Below, one piece after another: positions 1 through 8,953 of a stretch of 64,000 nucleotides of DNA. Numbering within the stretch: position 1 is the stretch's first letter; every line of letters begins with the position of its first letter. The DNA is taken from positions 496,001 to 560,000 of the forward strand of contig WLWQ01000002.1 of assembly GCA_012103535.1 (NCBI GenBank), given 5' to 3'. The notes beneath the pieces are model-generated. The model saw nothing but the letters and a program-made list of their open reading frames with translations, did not search any database and had not been told where the DNA came from. Source of the DNA: Pseudomonadales bacterium. Lineage in GTDB: Bacteria > Pseudomonadota > Gammaproteobacteria > Pseudomonadales > Pseudohongiellaceae. A program made the translations under genes and the position numbers.

Positions 1-267
1 CGATTTTATGGGTCGAGCCAGATGAAAGTGACTGAACGCTTCACTCGGACTGCAGATGATTCGATTCTCTATCAATTCACTGTTGAAGACCCAGAGAACT
101 ATTCACAGCCCTGGAGTGGAGAGCTGCCGATGAATCTTAGCGGTGAGCAGATGTTTGAATATGCTTGTCATGAAGGCAACTACGCACTTTCCGGAATTCT
201 CGCCGGAGCGCGGCGAGCAGACTTCGACGGAGTCGATTATGCGCCCACCGATCCTGGCAGGCAGTAA
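1..267 (+). CDS. C-terminal part of a conserved hypothetical protein (5' truncated by window edge)
   Basis: The reading frame is open from the first base of the window to a TAA at 265-267, so the first ATG at 22 is probably internal. The visible 88 residues contain an ILYQFTVEDP segment, a QPWSGELPM segment and a YACHEGNYALSGILAGAR ending. From memory, this kind of tail occurs at the end of uncharacterised exported proteins in Proteobacteria and Acidobacteria. No catalytic motif is visible and I propose no function. A strong bidirectional terminator follows directly. The frame call is fairly sure; the product is unknown. Confidence 0.75.
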   Translation, partial: RFYGSSQMKVTERFTRTADDSILYQFTVEDPENYSQPWSGELPMNLSGEQMFEYACHEGNYALSGILAGARRADFDGVDYAPTDPGRQ

Positions 268-280
268 TTCGCAAACAAAT

Positions 281-307
281 AAAAAAGGGCCGCTTTGGCC
301 CTTTTTT
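281..307. terminator. Bidirectional rho-independent terminator
   Basis: An 11-bp perfect stem (281-291 pairing with 297-307) has GGGCC/GGCCC at its top, a 5-base loop, and A and T runs at its two ends. It can therefore stop transcription from both sides. It lies between the convergent ends of the truncated gene and the acyl-CoA synthetase gene. Confidence 0.9.
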
Positions 308-319
308 ACTTTTCGCCGA

Positions 320-1954
320 TTATCTTAAATCCGGCAACTGATAACCTTCTTTATCCAGTCGTGCCCGTATCGTTTTCTTATCGATTTTACCAGTAGAGGT
401 CAACGGAATGTTGTCTGTTGAAATTACTTCATCTGGAAGCTGCCATTTCGCGAATATACTACTGCAATGATCGATGACTGCATCCGGATTCAGTTCTGAA
501 CCTTCATTCATGATTACCAAAGCCACAGGACGCTCATCCCATTTCGGATGAGGCTGAGCCACTACTGCAGCCTGGGCAACATCTGGCATAGCAACAATGT
601 GGTTTTCCAGATCAACCGAAGAAATCCATTCACCACCTGACTTAATCAAGTCCTTGGATCGATCCGAAATAATGATGTACTGCTCGGAATCAATCTTGGC
701 GACATCACCGGTTACCAACCACCCGTCATGAAATTTATCTGGTTGTGGATCATTAAAGTACTCGGCGGCAATCCAGGGACCTCTAATGCAGAGTTCACCA
801 ACCGCTTCACCATCATGGGGAAGTCGATTCCATTCTTCATCAAAAATTTCAATTTCCAATCCAGCCATGGCTAAACCCGCCTTGGCAACATTTTCAAATT
901 GCTCGTCTTCCGACATAGTAATCTGCGAACGTTTGGAAACCTTACGTGAAAGTGTGCCGAGTGGGTTTGTTTCTGTCATTCCCCAGCCCTGAATCATCTC
1001 GACGTTATATTTGTCCCAATACCAGCGCATCATCTCAACAGGAGGCGCTGAGCCGCCACAGGTCATCCTGCCAAGAATGCTGAGGTCATGCTTATCTGGA
1101 TTGGCTTCCAATGCTGCGCGCACCCCTTGCCAGATCGTTGGCACACCTGCGGATACAGTTACTTCTTCTTCCTCCATCAGTTTCAGGAACACATCTGGCA
1201 ACATGAAGCGATGTGGCATTACTTGCTTACAGCCAAGCATGGATGCTGCAAATGGCAAGCCCCATCCCATGGCATGAAACATAGGCACAATGCCTAACAG
1301 TGAATCCAGTGAAGACAGTCCCATTGAATCAGTCAGCGATTCGGTCAAGGTATGCAGGTAAGTAGACCGATTGGTGTACATCACTCCCTTGGGTTTGCCA
1401 GTAGTCCCTGAGGTATAACAGAGGCCCATCGGTGAGTTCTCATCAATTTCAGGCCAATCGTATACGGTGGGCTGGTCCTTAATAAAATCATCGTAATCGA
1501 TCTGATTTTTAAATGAGCTTTCGCCGCCTTCGCCATGGCGGCAAATTACCAGCAGTTCAACGCAGGGAATCTTGTCCCACAATGGTTCTAGCAGAGGCAA
1601 CAAATCTTCATCAGCGAATATAACTTTGTCACAGGCGTGATTAATGATGTATTCCAGATCGGCTGGTGAAAGTCGGATATTCAAGGTATGCAGCACGGAG
1701 CCCATAGATGGAACGCCCTGATAAAGCTCCAGGTGGTAGTAGTTATTCCACATAAAACTACCGATGCGATCACCCACTTCTACCCCATGGTTTTTTAGTG
1801 CGTGAGCAACTTGATTCGCTCGATCCCAGGTTTGTTTCAGTGTTTGCCTGTGGGTACCTTCAGCTTGCTGAGTCACTACTTCAATGTCTGGATCCAGGAT
1901 TGCTCCTCGTCCAAGAATTTTCGACATCAGCAGAGGCGTTTGTTGCATTGTCAT
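320..1954 (-). CDS. AlkK-like medium/long-chain fatty acyl-CoA synthetase
   Basis: AMP-forming acyl-CoA ligase of 544 residues, the usual length of the AlkK/medium-chain group. It would activate a carboxylic acid as the acyl-adenylate and transfer it to CoA in the cytoplasm, as the entry step to beta-oxidation. The phosphate-binding motif [12 protein letters not shown] is at residues 180-191. [10 protein letters not shown] segment fits the adenine-binding motif, and the C-terminal catalytic lysine is K523 in STGKIDKK. The start at 1954 has AGGA close upstream. The gene is alone on its strand and divergent from the dehalogenase gene, with 558 bp of repeat-bearing sequence between. The exact chain length or substrate cannot be read from the sequence; DmdB-like propionate ligases are close relatives. 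Confidence 0.9.
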   Translation of the reverse strand: MTMQQTPLLMSKILGRGAILDPDIEVVTQQAEGTHRQTLKQTWDRANQVAHALKNHGVEVGDRIGSFMWNNYYHLELYQGVPSMGSVLHTLNIRLSPADLEYIINHACDKVIFADEDLLPLLEPLWDKIPCVELLVICRHGEGGESSFKNQIDYDDFIKDQPTVYDWPEIDENSPMGLCYTSGTTGKPKGVMYTNRSTYLHTLTESLTDSMGLSSLDSLLGIVPMFHAMGWGLPFAASMLGCKQVMPHRFMLPDVFLKLMEEEEVTVSAGVPTIWQGVRAALEANPDKHDLSILGRMTCGGSAPPVEMMRWYWDKYNVEMIQGWGMTETNPLGTLSRKVSKRSQITMSEDEQFENVAKAGLAMAGLEIEIFDEEWNRLPHDGEAVGELCIRGPWIAAEYFNDPQPDKFHDGWLVTGDVAKIDSEQYIIISDRSKDLIKSGGEWISSVDLENHIVAMPDVAQAAVVAQPHPKWDERPVALVIMNEGSELNPDAVIDHCSSIFAKWQLPDEVISTDNIPLTSTGKIDKKTIRARLDKEGYQLPDLR

Positions 1955-2096
1955 TCCTGTCTTCTCCCGTATTACTTATTGGTCTCTGGATAAGGTGCGG
2001 AATGGGAGAATACTAATAAGTGGGGGCATGATCAAATTGATGCTTTATAGAATTGAATTAAGAAAAAAATCTCAATTGTTGTATTTCAGAGATGGC

Positions 2097-2195
2097 GGGA
2101 TAGGGGCATTGGTTTTTCGCTCCGATGGGCCATCCCTGGCCCTCCCGCGTTCCCGTCCTTGGACGCTAGTCGCAAAAAACCAATGTCCCTATCCC
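2097..2195. repeat. Long intergenic palindrome with TCCC-loop core (copy 1)
   Basis: The arms at 2097-2120 and 2171-2195 are inverted repeats of about 24 bases with one mismatch and one inserted base. Inside lies a smaller hairpin, GGGCCA-TCCC-TGGCCC, at 2127-2142, followed by CTCCCGCG. The 13-mer GACGCTAGTCGCA at 2162-2174 recurs at 32980-32992. No credible coding frame covers it. It shares its core, but not its arms, with the element at 2307-2414. The two elements account for most of the 558-bp gap 1955-2512; I see nothing else identifiable there. Confidence 0.8.
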
Positions 2196-2306
2196 TATAG
2201 AACTGATCATGAAGGGGAGGGGAGCGTGGGAAGCATGTTGCTAGGGCAACACGCTGCTGTCGCCGAAATTAATAAGTTAGAGCTGTCCAGTTTAAGCAGT
2301 GAAGAA

Positions 2307-2414
2307 GTCTGGAGAAGGGAAGGAATTTAAGAGAGCGAATAGCGCCAGGGATGAAGCGCGGGACGGGCCAGGGATGGCCCACTGAACACACGTAATTCCT
2401 TCCCTTCTCCAGAC
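2307..2414. repeat. Long intergenic palindrome with TCCC-loop core (copy 2, inverted)
   Basis: The arms at 2307-2327 and 2394-2414 are a perfect 21-bp inverted repeat. The core GGGCCA-GGGA-TGGCCC at 2365-2380, together with the flanking CGCGGGAC, is the reverse complement of the core of the element at 2097-2195. A second partial hairpin with the same loop (GCGCCA-GGGA-TGAAGCGC) begins near 2343. The arm sequence is unrelated to that of copy 1. Confidence 0.8.
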
Positions 2415-2512
2415 GTGTTTAGTACTCGAGTTTTAAGTTAGCCAGTGTTGGATTTGAAATGTAAAAGTCCCCGGTTTATGCTCGGACTCCTTTGTATTAG
2501 CTGGGAAACATA

Positions 2513-3397
2513 ATGATTAGCGCCAAGGAACATCCGAAGAAAACCGTTTCTGTGAACGGGAAAACCATGAGCTATGTGGAGATGGGTGAGGGTGATCCCA
2601 TTGTCTTTCAGCATGGCAATCCTACTTCTTCCTATTTGTGGCGGAACATCATGCCTCATCTGGCTGATCAGGGCCGTTGTATTGCGATTGATTTAATTGG
2701 GATGGGGGATTCGGATAAGCTGGATGATTCTGGTCCTGACCGTTACACACTGATGGAACATCGCGACTATTGGGATGGGGCGCTTGATGCAATTGGTGTT
2801 AAGGATAACGTTACCCTGGTTATTCATGACTGGGGCTCGGCCCTGGGTTTCGATTGGGCAAATCGGCATCGAGAAGCGGTAATGGGCATTGCTTATATGG
2901 AAGGCATTGTTCGACCGGTGTCTTGGGATGATTGGCCTGAGGCTGCGCGAGGAGTTTTTCAAGGATTTCGTTCTCCAGCCGGAGAAGACATGGTTTTGGA
3001 GAAAAATGTATTCGTGGAAAGAGTGCTACCTGGCTCTATAATCAGAGAATTAACTGAAGAGGAAATGGGGGTATACCGGAAGCCGTTTGCTAACGCCGGT
3101 GAAGATCGTCGCCCAACCCTGACTTGGCCTCGACAAATTCCAATTGAAGGAGAACCAGAAGAGGTGGTTGAGCTCGTGCAAAGTTATGCGGATTGGCTTT
3201 CACAATCCAATGTGCCTAAGTTGTTTATTAATGCTGAGCCTGGTGCCATTCTAATTGGCCCACAACGTGAATTTTGTCGCTCATGGCCAAATCAGAAAGA
3301 GGTGACAGTAGCTGGTAATCATTTTTTACAGGAAGACTCTCCTGACGAAATTGGGCAAGCTATTGCAGAATGGCGCAGAGAGTTTAACAATGCGTGA
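2513..3397 (+). CDS. Haloalkane dehalogenase (HLD-II, LinB/DhaA-like)
   Basis: Alpha/beta hydrolase of 294 residues that should cleave carbon-halogen bonds of haloalkanes to an alcohol and halide in the cytoplasm. All five subfamily II signature residues are present at a constant offset of two from LinB numbering. They are nucleophile D106 in HDWGSALG, halide-binding N36 in HGNPTSS, halide-binding W107, acid E130 in YMEGIV, and base H270 in GNHFLQED. The cap region contains the expected FQGFRSP segment. There is no signal peptide. It is followed after 24 bp by a gene for an exported acidic protein on the same strand. The complete catalytic pentad makes a generic hydrolase unlikely; the natural substrate is unknown. 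Confidence 0.93.
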   Translation: MISAKEHPKKTVSVNGKTMSYVEMGEGDPIVFQHGNPTSSYLWRNIMPHLADQGRCIAIDLIGMGDSDKLDDSGPDRYTLMEHRDYWDGALDAIGVKDNVTLVIHDWGSALGFDWANRHREAVMGIAYMEGIVRPVSWDDWPEAARGVFQGFRSPAGEDMVLEKNVFVERVLPGSIIRELTEEEMGVYRKPFANAGEDRRPTLTWPRQIPIEGEPEEVVELVQSYADWLSQSNVPKLFINAEPGAILIGPQREFCRSWPNQKEVTVAGNHFLQEDSPDEIGQAIAEWRREFNNA

Positions 3398-3421
3398 CCA
3401 TACGGCGAATGAGCAGGATTC

Positions 3422-4036
3422 ATGAAGCTATTTGATTTTCCAATTAGTCGAACTCAGGTACTTCTGCAGCATGGAGTATTGCTGTGTGTTGCTGTGCTAA
3501 GTTTTTCGTTTCTCAACGCGCAGGGGAATATTGGTTCGCAGATGGTTGGTGCATGGGTAATCAACGATGACCTGTCTGACAACTCAGATGACCAAGTGGA
3601 AGAAGCGATAGAAGCTGGAGGTGGTGATGGTGGCCGTGGATTCTTCAATCGGCGTGAAGATTTTTATCGCGGCGGGCCGCCAGAGCACGAGCTCTATGAC
3701 CGACTCACTTACGATGATGTATTAAGTATCGAATTTTCCGAACCTGAATTTCGCTTCACCTATGAGGACAATTACATAAGAGTATTCCACACCGATGGTC
3801 GCCGACGCCGCACGACAGCCAATGACTTTTTTGAAGGTGGTGGATCAGATTGGTCGGAAGGGAATATTGAAGTGGAAGCTCTGGTTGTTGAAGCCAGACC
3901 GCGTGACGGCGGATTCGCTACAGAAATTTATACGTTGGAGAATGACGGCAATCGGCTGCGCATCGAAATGCTGATCCAACCACTCTCGTTCCGAGAACCA
4001 ATCGAACTCGTACGCTACTACGATCGCGTAGAATAA
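3422..4036 (+). CDS. Exported acidic/Gly-rich hypothetical protein
   Basis: A protein of 204 residues with an N-terminal hydrophobic segment (about residues 14-33, ending SFLNAQG) that looks like a signal peptide. The mature part begins with GAWVINDDLSDNSDD. It has an Asp/Glu-rich stretch, then a Gly/Arg-rich patch (GGGDGGRGFFNRRED), and ends with beta-strand-like sequence resembling lipocalin-type small exported proteins. I recognise no named family. It follows the dehalogenase gene by 24 bp and may be co-transcribed with it. It converges on the DsbA-fold gene with no spacing between the two stop codons. Confidence 0.7.
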   Translation: MKLFDFPISRTQVLLQHGVLLCVAVLSFSFLNAQGNIGSQMVGAWVINDDLSDNSDDQVEEAIEAGGGDGGRGFFNRREDFYRGGPPEHELYDRLTYDDVLSIEFSEPEFRFTYEDNYIRVFHTDGRRRRTTANDFFEGGGSDWSEGNIEVEALVVEARPRDGGFATEIYTLENDGNRLRIEMLIQPLSFREPIELVRYYDRVE

Positions 4037-4645
4037 CTATTGTTGAGAAGAAATCTCTTCTTCAACATCCCGCAAACGGTCCTTACCAAAAAACATTTCA
4101 TTACCAACGAAGAATGTTGGCGAACCGAAATTGCCTTTTTCAACGGATGCCGAGGTGCTATCAATTAGCATTTGCTTAACTGCAGGATCTTGCGTGCCAG
4201 CGATGATGTCAGCAGTAGGCAGGCCGTATTCGTTCAGTGCTTCTTCGATCACGGCCGGATCACTCATGTTTAACCCGCGTTCCCACATGCATTGATACAT
4301 GGCTTCGATATAGTCTGCTTCAAAGTCTTTTCCTAATGCGTAGCAGGCGTCACGCATTATGTGCAGAGTGTTGACTGGAAAATGGGGATTGCGCGCATAT
4401 TTGTCAATGGTGTGTTTGGCGATAAAGCGTTTCGTCTCTCGTGAGTTGTATTCCTTCTTATTTTTAACTTCTGCAAATTGTTCCATCGGAGATCTGTTAT
4501 TGGTTGCCTTAAAAACACCGCCTAGCAGAATCGGAACGTATTTAAACTTTATACCTGTTCTTGCCTCGATTCCTGGAATCACACGATGACTAAAATAGGT
4601 ATTTGGGCTTGCGAAATCATAATGAAACTCTACTTCTACTGCCAT
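4037..4645 (-). CDS. DsbA-fold 2-hydroxychromene-2-carboxylate isomerase / kappa-class GST-like protein
   Basis: A protein of 202 residues of the thioredoxin-fold family that includes HCCA isomerase and kappa GST. HCCA isomerase is a glutathione-dependent isomerase of aromatic degradation. The N-terminal motif HYDFASPNTYF and the late FGSPTFFVGNEMFFGKDRL segment, with its cis-Pro SPTF, are diagnostic. The catalytic residue is Ser-type (DFASP) rather than a CxxC pair. It is cytoplasmic, with no signal peptide. Its ATG overlaps the stop of the upstream methyltransferase-like gene as TAATG, so translation is probably coupled. It is the last gene of the 11659-4037 run and the only member without an export signal. 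The substrate is unknown. Confidence 0.88.
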   Translation of the reverse strand: MAVEVEFHYDFASPNTYFSHRVIPGIEARTGIKFKYVPILLGGVFKATNNRSPMEQFAEVKNKKEYNSRETKRFIAKHTIDKYARNPHFPVNTLHIMRDACYALGKDFEADYIEAMYQCMWERGLNMSDPAVIEEALNEYGLPTADIIAGTQDPAVKQMLIDSTSASVEKGNFGSPTFFVGNEMFFGKDRLRDVEEEISSQQ

Positions 4646-5469
4646 TAGTCTGGTTTCCTGAATTTCAAGGTCATGCGATCGCTCTCACCAATGGCAGTAT
4701 ATTGATCTCGGTTCTCATCGCCGAGTCTATAGCTCGGAGGTAGAGTCCAGACTCCCGCCGGATATTCCGTTGCATCCTTTGGATTGGCATTTAATTCTGA
4801 AGAGGCAACAAATTCGAAACCTGCTTTGGCGGCGATTTCTTTTACATACTCTTCTGAGACATAGCCAGTAGTTTCCATGACTTCCATACTAGCGCCAGGT
4901 AATGCTCGGTGTTCAACTACTCCAAGAATGCCGCCGGGTTTTAATGCCGCATAAAACGTTTCAAAGTATTCGAGTTCCTGGCCAACCATTATCCAGTTAT
5001 GCACATTCCGAAATGTCATGGCGAGGTCTGCACTTTCCGGTGGGGCTATGGCTACTTCATGAGGCGGGTCGATATGTCTTACCGTAATCTTGCCGTAAAT
5101 CTCCGGGTTGTCCGCTAATTTTCGCTCAAAGCCCTCTAGACTGTTAGCCGCATAGTTCAAAGCTGAGTTAGGCGAAAAATGTGCCGCATAAAATTTGCCT
5201 TCGGCAGCCACATAGGGGGCAATGATTTCTGTGTACCATCCACCGGCTGGTAAGATTTCAATTACTGTCATGTCTTTCTGCAGGCCAAAAAATTCCATAG
5301 TTTCCACTGGATGTCTCGGTTCGTTGCGAGCTCTATTTTCTTCGCTGCGATGATGTCCGTTCACTATTGCGCCAAGAGTAAGCTCACTACCCAAATGGTG
5401 ATCTGCAAACACTGAAGTGGGAACAATAATCGCGAGTGTTAGAAACGCGGCCTTAATGTATTTAGTCAT
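4645..5469 (-). CDS. Exported methyltransferase-fold protein (COG4798-like), paralogue A
   Basis: A protein of 274 residues with a clear signal peptide (residues 1-22, cleavage after SVFA) before a SAM-methyltransferase-like domain. The motif I equivalent is VIEILPAGGWYTEIIAPY. The motif LAMTFRNVHNW and the late strand KPGGILGVVEHRA are typical of the COG4798 predicted methyltransferases. The C-terminus ends GVWTLPPSYRLG and SDRMTLKFRKP, almost identical to the end of the paralogue at 8954-9790. SAM is not expected in the periplasm, so the activity there is puzzling. It is the fifth gene of the operon, 37 bp after the NHL gene, and is coupled to the DsbA-fold gene. The family call is strong; the reaction is unknown. 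Confidence 0.87.
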   Translation of the reverse strand: MTKYIKAAFLTLAIIVPTSVFADHHLGSELTLGAIVNGHHRSEENRARNEPRHPVETMEFFGLQKDMTVIEILPAGGWYTEIIAPYVAAEGKFYAAHFSPNSALNYAANSLEGFERKLADNPEIYGKITVRHIDPPHEVAIAPPESADLAMTFRNVHNWIMVGQELEYFETFYAALKPGGILGVVEHRALPGASMEVMETTGYVSEEYVKEIAAKAGFEFVASSELNANPKDATEYPAGVWTLPPSYRLGDENRDQYTAIGESDRMTLKFRKPD

Positions 5470-5506
5470 AATCTTAGCTCCGAAAAAGTCCTTTAGTTAG
5501 CACGTC

Positions 5507-6526
5507 CTAATTACGAACGTACTTGCTTACTTTTCTGTCGCCAACACTGGCGCCCCAAATCACCCCGTTGTCATCCACTGCAATACCTTCAGGAAAACTG
5601 GTGCCGCCATGTGGTCCCGGGTCGGGAATAAAATCGATAATTTCTCCATCCAGAGTGCCAACATAAATTCCTCGATGCCAACCAGGATTAAAACCGTATT
5701 GGCCTTCTGCTGCTCGTGATTCGGAATCCACTGCATAGAGCATATTGTCATGGATTCTTACGCCGCTAGGTCTGCCCCAGTGAGCCCAGATAGCTTTCAA
5801 AGTGCCGTCAGGATTCAGTATATGCATGCGATTATTGGTGCGATCACCTACATAGATGTTGCCTCGCTCATCGACGGCAATGGCATGGGGCCCTTCAAAT
5901 TGCAGTGGACCGTAACCTTTTTCACCCCAGGCTTCGATAAATTCACCTTCGGCGGTCATGTGTACAATGCGCCGATTTGAATCGGGATCAATGTGGCCAT
6001 CGACTATATATAGAGTGCCATCTGGCCCGATCGCTAAATCGGAAGGCTCATTAAATTCGCCAGGGCCATCGCCGCGGATACCCGGTTCACCTAGTTCAAT
6101 CAGAATTTCTCCCTGCTGATTGAATTTGAAAATTTGATTGCCTTTCTCACCGTCGATCACACCGGCATCAATAATCCAGAGATTGTCGTCGTCATCAACG
6201 ATAATTCCGTGGGGCCAGACGAACATTCCAGCACCAAAACTGGTGAGAATCTCTCCTTCCGGGTTGAACTTCAAAATGGGATCTACATTGTTCTCTTCGC
6301 AGGCGCCCTGATTACCGCCGCAGCGTTCAAATACCCAGATATTGCCTTGGGAATCGATGTCTATGGCATTGCCTGATCCCATTTGTCGCCCATCAGGCAT
6401 TTGCACCAGGTTTTCATGCATAGAGTAGTTATTTGGGTAATCCGGCAGCACGGTATTTTGCTGTGCATGTGCCGCAAGTGTGGCTGCCAGAGCAATTGTG
6501 AAAATACCAAATTTTCTGAAGTTCAT
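5507..6526 (-). CDS. Exported NHL-repeat beta-propeller protein
   Basis: A protein of 339 residues with a signal peptide (about residues 1-21, ending AAHAQ). At least five NHL-type blades follow, with signatures such as GNAIDIDSQGNIWVFE, HGIIVDDDDNLWIID, PSDLAIGPDGTLYIVD, PHAIAVDERGNIYVGD and FPEGIAVDDNGVIWGA. Six-bladed propellers of this kind include peptidyl-amidoglycolate lyases, lactonases and pure binding scaffolds; I see nothing that decides between these. It is likely periplasmic. It lies between the DUF5916 gene (92 bp upstream) and methyltransferase paralogue A (37 bp downstream) in the same run, so it probably acts on the same substrate. Confidence 0.88.
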   Translation of the reverse strand: MNFRKFGIFTIALAATLAAHAQQNTVLPDYPNNYSMHENLVQMPDGRQMGSGNAIDIDSQGNIWVFERCGGNQGACEENNVDPILKFNPEGEILTSFGAGMFVWPHGIIVDDDDNLWIIDAGVIDGEKGNQIFKFNQQGEILIELGEPGIRGDGPGEFNEPSDLAIGPDGTLYIVDGHIDPDSNRRIVHMTAEGEFIEAWGEKGYGPLQFEGPHAIAVDERGNIYVGDRTNNRMHILNPDGTLKAIWAHWGRPSGVRIHDNMLYAVDSESRAAEGQYGFNPGWHRGIYVGTLDGEIIDFIPDPGPHGGTSFPEGIAVDDNGVIWGASVGDRKVSKYVRN

Positions 6527-6618
6527 TGTTGTTTCTCTGCTTTTCTTATTAAGGATTGGATATAGATTAAATGTACGTTGCTTTTAACTCAACTAAGTCC
6601 TGCGCTATTTTTTTAAAA

Positions 6619-8886
6619 TCAAATCTGAAAGAGTCGATTAATTTTTATTGCCCAACCTTGATTGCGCAGCTCAAAGCTGTCTGGTCGGTCAAATGGATTG
6701 GTGTCTCGATCATCGCTATAAACAACGAACAATTCACTACCTGGCGCCCACTCCCAGCGGAAGCGAAAATTGGAACTTAGTGAGTTTTGAGTAGAGTTGT
6801 ATTGTACGAGACCACTAAAATACATACGCGGAGAAATGGTGTACGTGACCCTTACTCGCCCAAGCTCGGTGCGGAAATCTCCTTCAGGTAATTTTACCTT
6901 GTTAAAAGAGTAACTCGGTTCCACGGATAGCTGCGGCGATAATTCAATTCTGCCAGCACTGAAACCTATTGCTTCATTGGTGCCGCTCCAGAAATCTCCA
7001 CCTCGATAAGAGAGTCTTCCGCTAAAGTCTCGCTGTGTTCCCCAGCGATACGAAACTTCATAGCTGGTGAAATTGTAGTCGCCGGGTTGAAGAGCCACAT
7101 CCGGTGCGATTTGGAAAGGTCTTGTGAGCATTTCGAACTCATCATTCAGGCTGATCTGGAAAGCGTCACCTTGTTCAAACTCGGTGGTAAAGCTTAAGCC
7201 GTGAGCTCGAGTCTCGAGGACGTCTTCATCGGCTGACCAATAAGATTCAGTGTGGGCCAACAACACGAAGCGCCTAATATTTTCACTCGATGCAATGCGG
7301 GGGCTGAAGCGAGCGAAGCCATCGAATTGTTTAAAGTTGTCGCGCCGCTTGAATCCTATTTCAGGATTAAAATTGTCTTCTACCACAACGTAACCTGTTC
7401 CGAGCCCGTAGCGATCCCCATCATAGGTAAAGTTACCCATGTAACTCTTGTCCTCGCCGCTTAGTCCTGGCGTATCAGTTTTTGCAGCGTAAGTAGCAAT
7501 TTCAAAGTCATCCAGGAAATTAAATTGTCCATCGATGCCATAAAGTTGATTCGATCCGTCGCCAGTTACAGATTCTGATCTGTCAGTTACAAGTACGCCG
7601 ACTCTACTGCGGCTTAGTATGTCTCGCTTAATTCGCAACACCGAAAATTCGGTGGATTCAATCCCATCAATGTCACTGCCGTCAGTTCCAATGGTGAGTG
7701 CGCCAATATCAAAGTCTCCAATCTTTCCGGTTAGACGACCACCGGCGTTTATGGGCACAATCTGCCCCTGCTCCAAACCAATGCGTCTACTAAAGAACAT
7801 CGTAGGAACGTCTAAAGTTCGAGGTGCGGTGAAATCAAAATTACCTTCACCTTCAGGAAAAAATTCCCGCTTTTCCGGAAAAAACAAATTAAAGCGAGTG
7901 AGGTTTACCTGGCGTTCATCGACTTCCACCTGGGCAAAATCCGTATTGTAGGTAAAGTCCGCGGTAAGGTTATTAGTAAGACCAAGTTTTACATCAAGAC
8001 CAGCTTCGCCATCGAAGTCATCATTAAAAGGAGGAGAGGCAAGTCTATTCGTGGTTACGGTGCCTAAGCCATAGGGTTTTATTTCCAGATTAAAATTCCG
8101 TGGTGGCACTTCGAGTTCAGTTAAGTCAGCAGCTTCTGAAATACGCCACATCCCGGCAACAAGACTATTGCCCAAGGCTGCAGAGATCGGAATTTCAGTT
8201 AAATAAGACGCTTCATTAAGGCGCCGAATAATTCGACGAAACTGTAACCCCCAGGTTTGTTCGGCTCCTGGATCGTAGCGCAAAGAGCGAAACGGGATCT
8301 CCATCTCTACTGTCCAACCACCATCGAAACGCCCAACCCGTGAATCCCAGACGATATTCCAATCAAAGTTGACGCCTCGACCTCGGTCGCCTTCATTAGA
8401 GATTGCAAAATCCGAAAATCCACCAATAGGTGAGACCAAAAACGCAACGCCGTTTCGTCGGTCGAGAAAGGTATCCAGCATTACCGAAAACGAATCATTG
8501 GTGCGTAGTTGAAAAGTGTCGCGGCGCATTTCATTGGCAACCCAATCTTCTTCCGGCACAGACTCGTAATTTTTGGCAGTGACATAGATGGCATCGTCAT
8601 CGTAGAAAACCCAGACTTCAGTTTTCTCGCTGGCCTGATCACCTTCATCGGGAATTTGTTGAATGAAATCAGTAATTGGTGCGACGTTAGAATAAATAGC
8701 TTCATCCAATTCGCCATCGATGGTGATATCGCCATCGAATCTTACTGCACGAACTGTTATTCGGCCGTCAGCATTTTCGCCAACGACAACTTCTTGAGCG
8801 CTTGAAGTAATTACAGTGAACTGCAATCCGAGGGCAGCAATTATTAGCAGCAAGAGCCGCTGTGGCTTAGATTGTAAAAGGGGCAA
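6619..8886 (-). CDS. DUF5916 outer-membrane protein with N-terminal CBM9-like domain
   Basis: A protein of 755 residues with a signal peptide (about 1-31, ending SSAQE). The N-terminal domain (about 45-230) resembles the CBM9-like fold: RFDGDITIDGELDEAIY, then VWVFYDDDAIYVTAK and GWTVEMEIPFRSLRYDPG. The rest is DUF5916, recognised by FFPEKREFFPEGEGNFDF and FFSRRIGLEQGQIVPI, and consists of alternating aromatic beta-strands expected of an outer-membrane barrel. It ends with INRLFQI, a terminal aromatic barrel signature. The family often neighbours catabolic or peptidase genes, but its function is not established. Here it could be the surface binding or uptake component for the substrate handled by the other exported members. 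Confidence 0.9.
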   Translation of the reverse strand: MPLLQSKPQRLLLLIIAALGLQFTVITSSAQEVVVGENADGRITVRAVRFDGDITIDGELDEAIYSNVAPITDFIQQIPDEGDQASEKTEVWVFYDDDAIYVTAKNYESVPEEDWVANEMRRDTFQLRTNDSFSVMLDTFLDRRNGVAFLVSPIGGFSDFAISNEGDRGRGVNFDWNIVWDSRVGRFDGGWTVEMEIPFRSLRYDPGAEQTWGLQFRRIIRRLNEASYLTEIPISAALGNSLVAGMWRISEAADLTELEVPPRNFNLEIKPYGLGTVTTNRLASPPFNDDFDGEAGLDVKLGLTNNLTADFTYNTDFAQVEVDERQVNLTRFNLFFPEKREFFPEGEGNFDFTAPRTLDVPTMFFSRRIGLEQGQIVPINAGGRLTGKIGDFDIGALTIGTDGSDIDGIESTEFSVLRIKRDILSRSRVGVLVTDRSESVTGDGSNQLYGIDGQFNFLDDFEIATYAAKTDTPGLSGEDKSYMGNFTYDGDRYGLGTGYVVVEDNFNPEIGFKRRDNFKQFDGFARFSPRIASSENIRRFVLLAHTESYWSADEDVLETRAHGLSFTTEFEQGDAFQISLNDEFEMLTRPFQIAPDVALQPGDYNFTSYEVSYRWGTQRDFSGRLSYRGGDFWSGTNEAIGFSAGRIELSPQLSVEPSYSFNKVKLPEGDFRTELGRVRVTYTISPRMYFSGLVQYNSTQNSLSSNFRFRWEWAPGSELFVVYSDDRDTNPFDRPDSFELRNQGWAIKINRLFQI

Positions 8887-8953
8887 TTTTTTTACTACTT
8901 TATTGGTGAATAGTGAATGCTCGAAGCAGCCGCGTTCAAAACGCAGATTATAT

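Noticed and set aside
1884-2330. 148-codon frame over the two palindromes
   Set aside because: It begins inside the acyl-CoA synthetase gene on the other strand and is mostly made of the repeat arms; no family resemblance.
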